DNA of 10,601 nt from Gryganskiella cystojenkinii (Eukaryota; Mortierellomycota; Mortierellomycetes; Mortierellales; Mortierellaceae). The position numbers and the translations under genes were made by a program. Shown here in pieces: positions 8,684 through 10,601 of the stretch. The first letter of the stretch is position 1. Every line of letters begins with the position of its first letter. The DNA lies in contig JAAAIG010001116.1 of the NCBI GenBank assembly GCA_015852425.1, positions 1-10,601 on the forward strand, in the 5' to 3' direction. The notes under the pieces were generated by a model that did no database searches, was not told the origin of the DNA, and was given only the letters and a program-made list of their open reading frames with translations.

Positions 8684-9142
8684 TATTTTCTCCAAGGGCT
8701 GAGGTGAGAGGGATGGATGATGAAGAAGAATAAAAAAACGATTCTGAAAGCAGAAAAAGTTAACATACAGCCGAACAGCCCAATGCTTTGGAAATCAAAT
8801 CATTTCCTGCTGTCCGCCCCGGAAGAGGATTCATCCACCCACTCATGAACACACACGCCCAGCCAACACTCCGACATGTTACAACAGGATATCGTAGAGT
8901 CGTCAGGGTAAAATATCTGGATAGAAATAAACGAGATCCATTTTATTCTAATTTCCCTTATCCTTATCGCCAAGTTTACTGGACTGTTGTTTGAGCTTCA
9001 ATTTTTCACTCGGAACTCGCTGACAAATGACTTCATTGTTTCTCAATTCTGCTTCTTTATCTTCTTTTGAAGTTTTTTTTTTTTTTTGCGGTTTCCATCT
9101 CTTTTCTCCTTCACGTCTCCAATCCACCTCGCACTTCACACC
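8684..9142. promoter_or_regulatory. Divergent promoter between PER1 and the oxidoreductase gene
   Basis: These 459 bases separate two head-to-head genes and hold no supported coding frame. Near the oxidoreductase side they include a tandem CTTATCCTTATC (8957-8968; GATAAG twice on the minus strand), another TTATC (9057-9061) and a T15 run (9073-9087), followed by a C/T-rich leader. GATA sites are bound by nitrogen-response and other GATA factors in fungi, but no function can be shown from sequence alone. Confidence 0.55.
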
Positions 9143-10361
9143 ATGTCCTACACCGATTCTCAATCCCCTATCAATGTTGCCATTGTTGGCTTCGGCATGA
9201 GTGCCCAAGGTAAGACCAGAAAAACAACAGCTTTTTTATTATCGTATGTCGTCTCAATGGCTAACGCGAATCGTGTCGCCCTTGCCTGGCGGTTGCTTGT
9301 CTCTATACCGTTTGCTGCGCACCATAGTCTTCCATGCACCCCTTATTTCCACCACCCCGGGTATGAGACTTGCCGCGTTCGTCAATCGATCCGGTCCCAC
9401 TGCTGCACTTTCTCAAAAGTACCCTGATGCTGCTGTCTTTGCATCTCTCGACCAACTCCTCCTCGATCCCTCGATCCATCTCGTCGTCATCACCACCCCC
9501 AACACCCTTCACCACATCCAGGCTCGACAGGCTCTCGAGGCAGGCAAACACGTCATTGTCGAAAAGCCTTTTACCATCTCGTTCGAGCAGGCAATAGAAC
9601 TCGCCAAATTCGCTCAGTCTCAGAGCCTTGTCCTCTCTGTCTTCCATAACCGCCGCTGGGACGCCGACTTCTTGACTGTCAAGAAACTTGTCCAGGCTCA
9701 GACTTCAACCCTTGGTCGCATTGTCAGTTTTGAGTCTCGCTTTGATCGATTCCGGAACTTTAGCAAGAACGGATGGCGCGAGACTGGAAAAGTCGAAGAA
9801 GGTTCTGGTGTCCTCTACGACTTGTGCTCACACTTGCTCGATCAGGCTCTTTGCCTCTTTGGTGAACCCGAGTCGATCACAGCTCACGTTTCGAACCAGC
9901 GTCAGCTTGAATCGTCCCAGGTAGATGACCAGTTTATGGTTCATCTGGACTATAGCAACGGTCTTCGCTGTACTCTCGGGGCAGGCATGTTGGCTCGTAT
10001 CCCTACTCCTCGTTTCAGAGTGACGGGTATGAACGGTTCGTACGTCAAGTACGGCCTGGACGTACAGGAGAACCAATTGAAGGAGGGCCTCACACCCAAG
10101 AGTGGGTCCTATGGGTTGGAAAAAGAGGATACCTGGGGTGAGATCGATACCCTGTTGGATGTTGATGGAGTCCAGCTCCATGTCAAGGGCAAGGTCGACA
10201 GCGAGCAGGGAACCTATGGTGCTTTTTACAAGAACGTGAAGGATGCCATCCAAGGAACCGAAAAGCTCATTGTCACTGCGGAACAAGCAGCCTGGGTCAT
10301 TCATGGTATCCAACTGGCAATCAAAAGCTCAGCGTCTGGACAACGTGTTTCTTGGCATTAG
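9143..10361 (+). CDS. Gfo/Idh/MocA family NAD(P)-dependent oxidoreductase, YdgJ-like
   Basis: Exons 9143-9209 and 9328-10361 join over a 118-nt intron (GTAAGA ... ATAG, with GCTAACG inside) to give 366 residues. Joining them restores the family's start, GFGMSAQVFHAPLI, across the splice site. The N-terminal Rossmann fold has the nucleotide loop G16-F-G18 and the motif VEKPF with K102, the usual catalytic-site lysine. The C-terminal part has SVFHNRRWDADF (about 126-137) and YDLCSHLLDQ with D187 and H191, the likely proton-transfer residues. GSYVKYGLD near residue 260 is also typical. This combination resembles the bacterial YdgJ branch, whose members act on sugars, inositols or similar polyols; the substrate here is unknown. 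No signal peptide is seen, so the enzyme is probably cytosolic. The ATG has A at -3. An open frame that reads back through the intron to 9201 gives an unrelated N-terminus lacking the Gly-rich loop, so I reject that start. Confidence 0.93.
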
Positions 10362-10470
10362 TAACTAGGCATAGAAGAGTTGTATGTATCATAGTCGATG
10401 TTGATAAACGTAAACGCACACTCATTATGTCACTCCCATTCGGTAAGAAGCGCCACTAATATGAGCGATT

Positions 10471-10500
10471 TCACGTGATTAAATGCACTGATCACGTGAT
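10471..10500. promoter_or_regulatory. Paired CACGTG boxes, 21 bp apart
   Basis: TCACGTGAT at 10471-10479 and ATCACGTGAT at 10491-10500 are two palindromic E-boxes of the type bound by bHLH factors such as Cbf1 and Pho4. The CACGTG cores start at 10472 and 10493, which is two helical turns, so both would face the same side of the DNA. They lie about 110 bp past the oxidoreductase stop and 48-77 bp before the tRNA gene. Confidence 0.6.
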
Positions 10501-10547
10501 ATCGCACGAACGAAGCTGACTCAAAAAAGAGAATCGCATGAGCATTT

Positions 10548-10601
10548 GTTTGTATGGTGTAGTTGGTTATCACGTCTGTCTAACACACAGACGGTCCTCG
10601 G
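10548..10601 (+). tRNA. tRNA-Val (anticodon AAC), 3' part beyond window
   Basis: The first 53 standard positions of a tRNA are visible. GTTTGTA forms the 5' acceptor strand, followed by T8 and G9. The D-arm is GTGT, A14-G15, G18-G19, A21, TCAC. The anticodon arm is TCTGT / CTAACAC / ACAGA with five perfect pairs and anticodon AAC at 10582-10584. CGGTC is the variable loop and CTCGG the first half of the T-stem, which ends exactly at the edge. The internal A box is TGGTGTAGTTGG (10555-10566). There is no intron after position 37. The missing part should contain the TTCGA loop, CCGAG, and TACAAAC or a close complement. Confidence 0.92.

Noticed and set aside
8117..8707. Plus-strand 196-codon open frame opposite PER1
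   Set aside because: It is fully antisense to PER1, whose conserved motifs explain the region; the frame has no recognisable domain.
9201..9327. Alternative start of the oxidoreductase inside the intron (ATG 9201)
   Set aside because: It would discard the Gly-rich coenzyme loop; splicing 9209 to 9328 restores the complete family motif.

Overview
The window looks like nuclear DNA of a filamentous, early-diverging fungus. All but one of the protein genes carry short spliceosomal introns (about 58 to 198 nt) with GTAAGT-like donors and CTAAC/CTGAC-like branch points. The gene families are also fungal: an ADAM-type disintegrin membrane protein, an Apd1/Aim32-type sucrase/ferredoxin-like protein, an Avt3/Avt4-type vacuolar amino acid transporter and Per1. 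A Mortierella-like (Mortierellomycota) source is my guess from gene style and cannot be proved without a database search.

Layout, left to right. (1) Positions 1-1942, minus strand: a type I membrane protein with signal peptide, short Ser/Ala/Pro linker, ADAM disintegrin and cysteine-rich regions, one membrane helix and a long cytoplasmic tail that runs off the left edge. It has no metalloprotease domain. (2) 1943-2668: gene-free, with simple repeats and a strong palindrome. (3) 2669-3729, minus: a two-exon thioredoxin-like ferredoxin with the Cys-X8-Cys and His-X3-His ligand pattern of bis-histidinyl [2Fe-2S] proteins. (4) 4154-6952, minus: a seven-exon vacuolar amino acid transporter of 698 residues, whose reconstruction keeps frame through all six introns. 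(5) 6953-7615: gene-free, with a purine-rich tract that contains a perfect mirror repeat. (6) 7616-8683, minus: intronless PER1, the GPI-anchor lipid remodelling enzyme of the ER. (7) 8684-9142: shared divergent promoter. (8) 9143-10361, plus: a two-exon Gfo/Idh/MocA oxidoreductase close to the bacterial YdgJ type. (9) 10548 to the right edge, plus: the first three quarters of a tRNA-Val(AAC) gene, preceded by two CACGTG boxes exactly 21 bp apart.

The neighbours do not form an obvious pathway. The four minus-strand genes have separate promoters and unrelated jobs: cell surface, Fe-S redox, vacuolar amino acid transport and GPI-anchor maturation. I see no CRISPR array, transposon, prophage, toxin system or biosynthetic cluster, so no new multi-gene system is claimed. 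The most unusual item is the protease-less ADAM-like receptor, with a possible prodomain relic inside its first intron.
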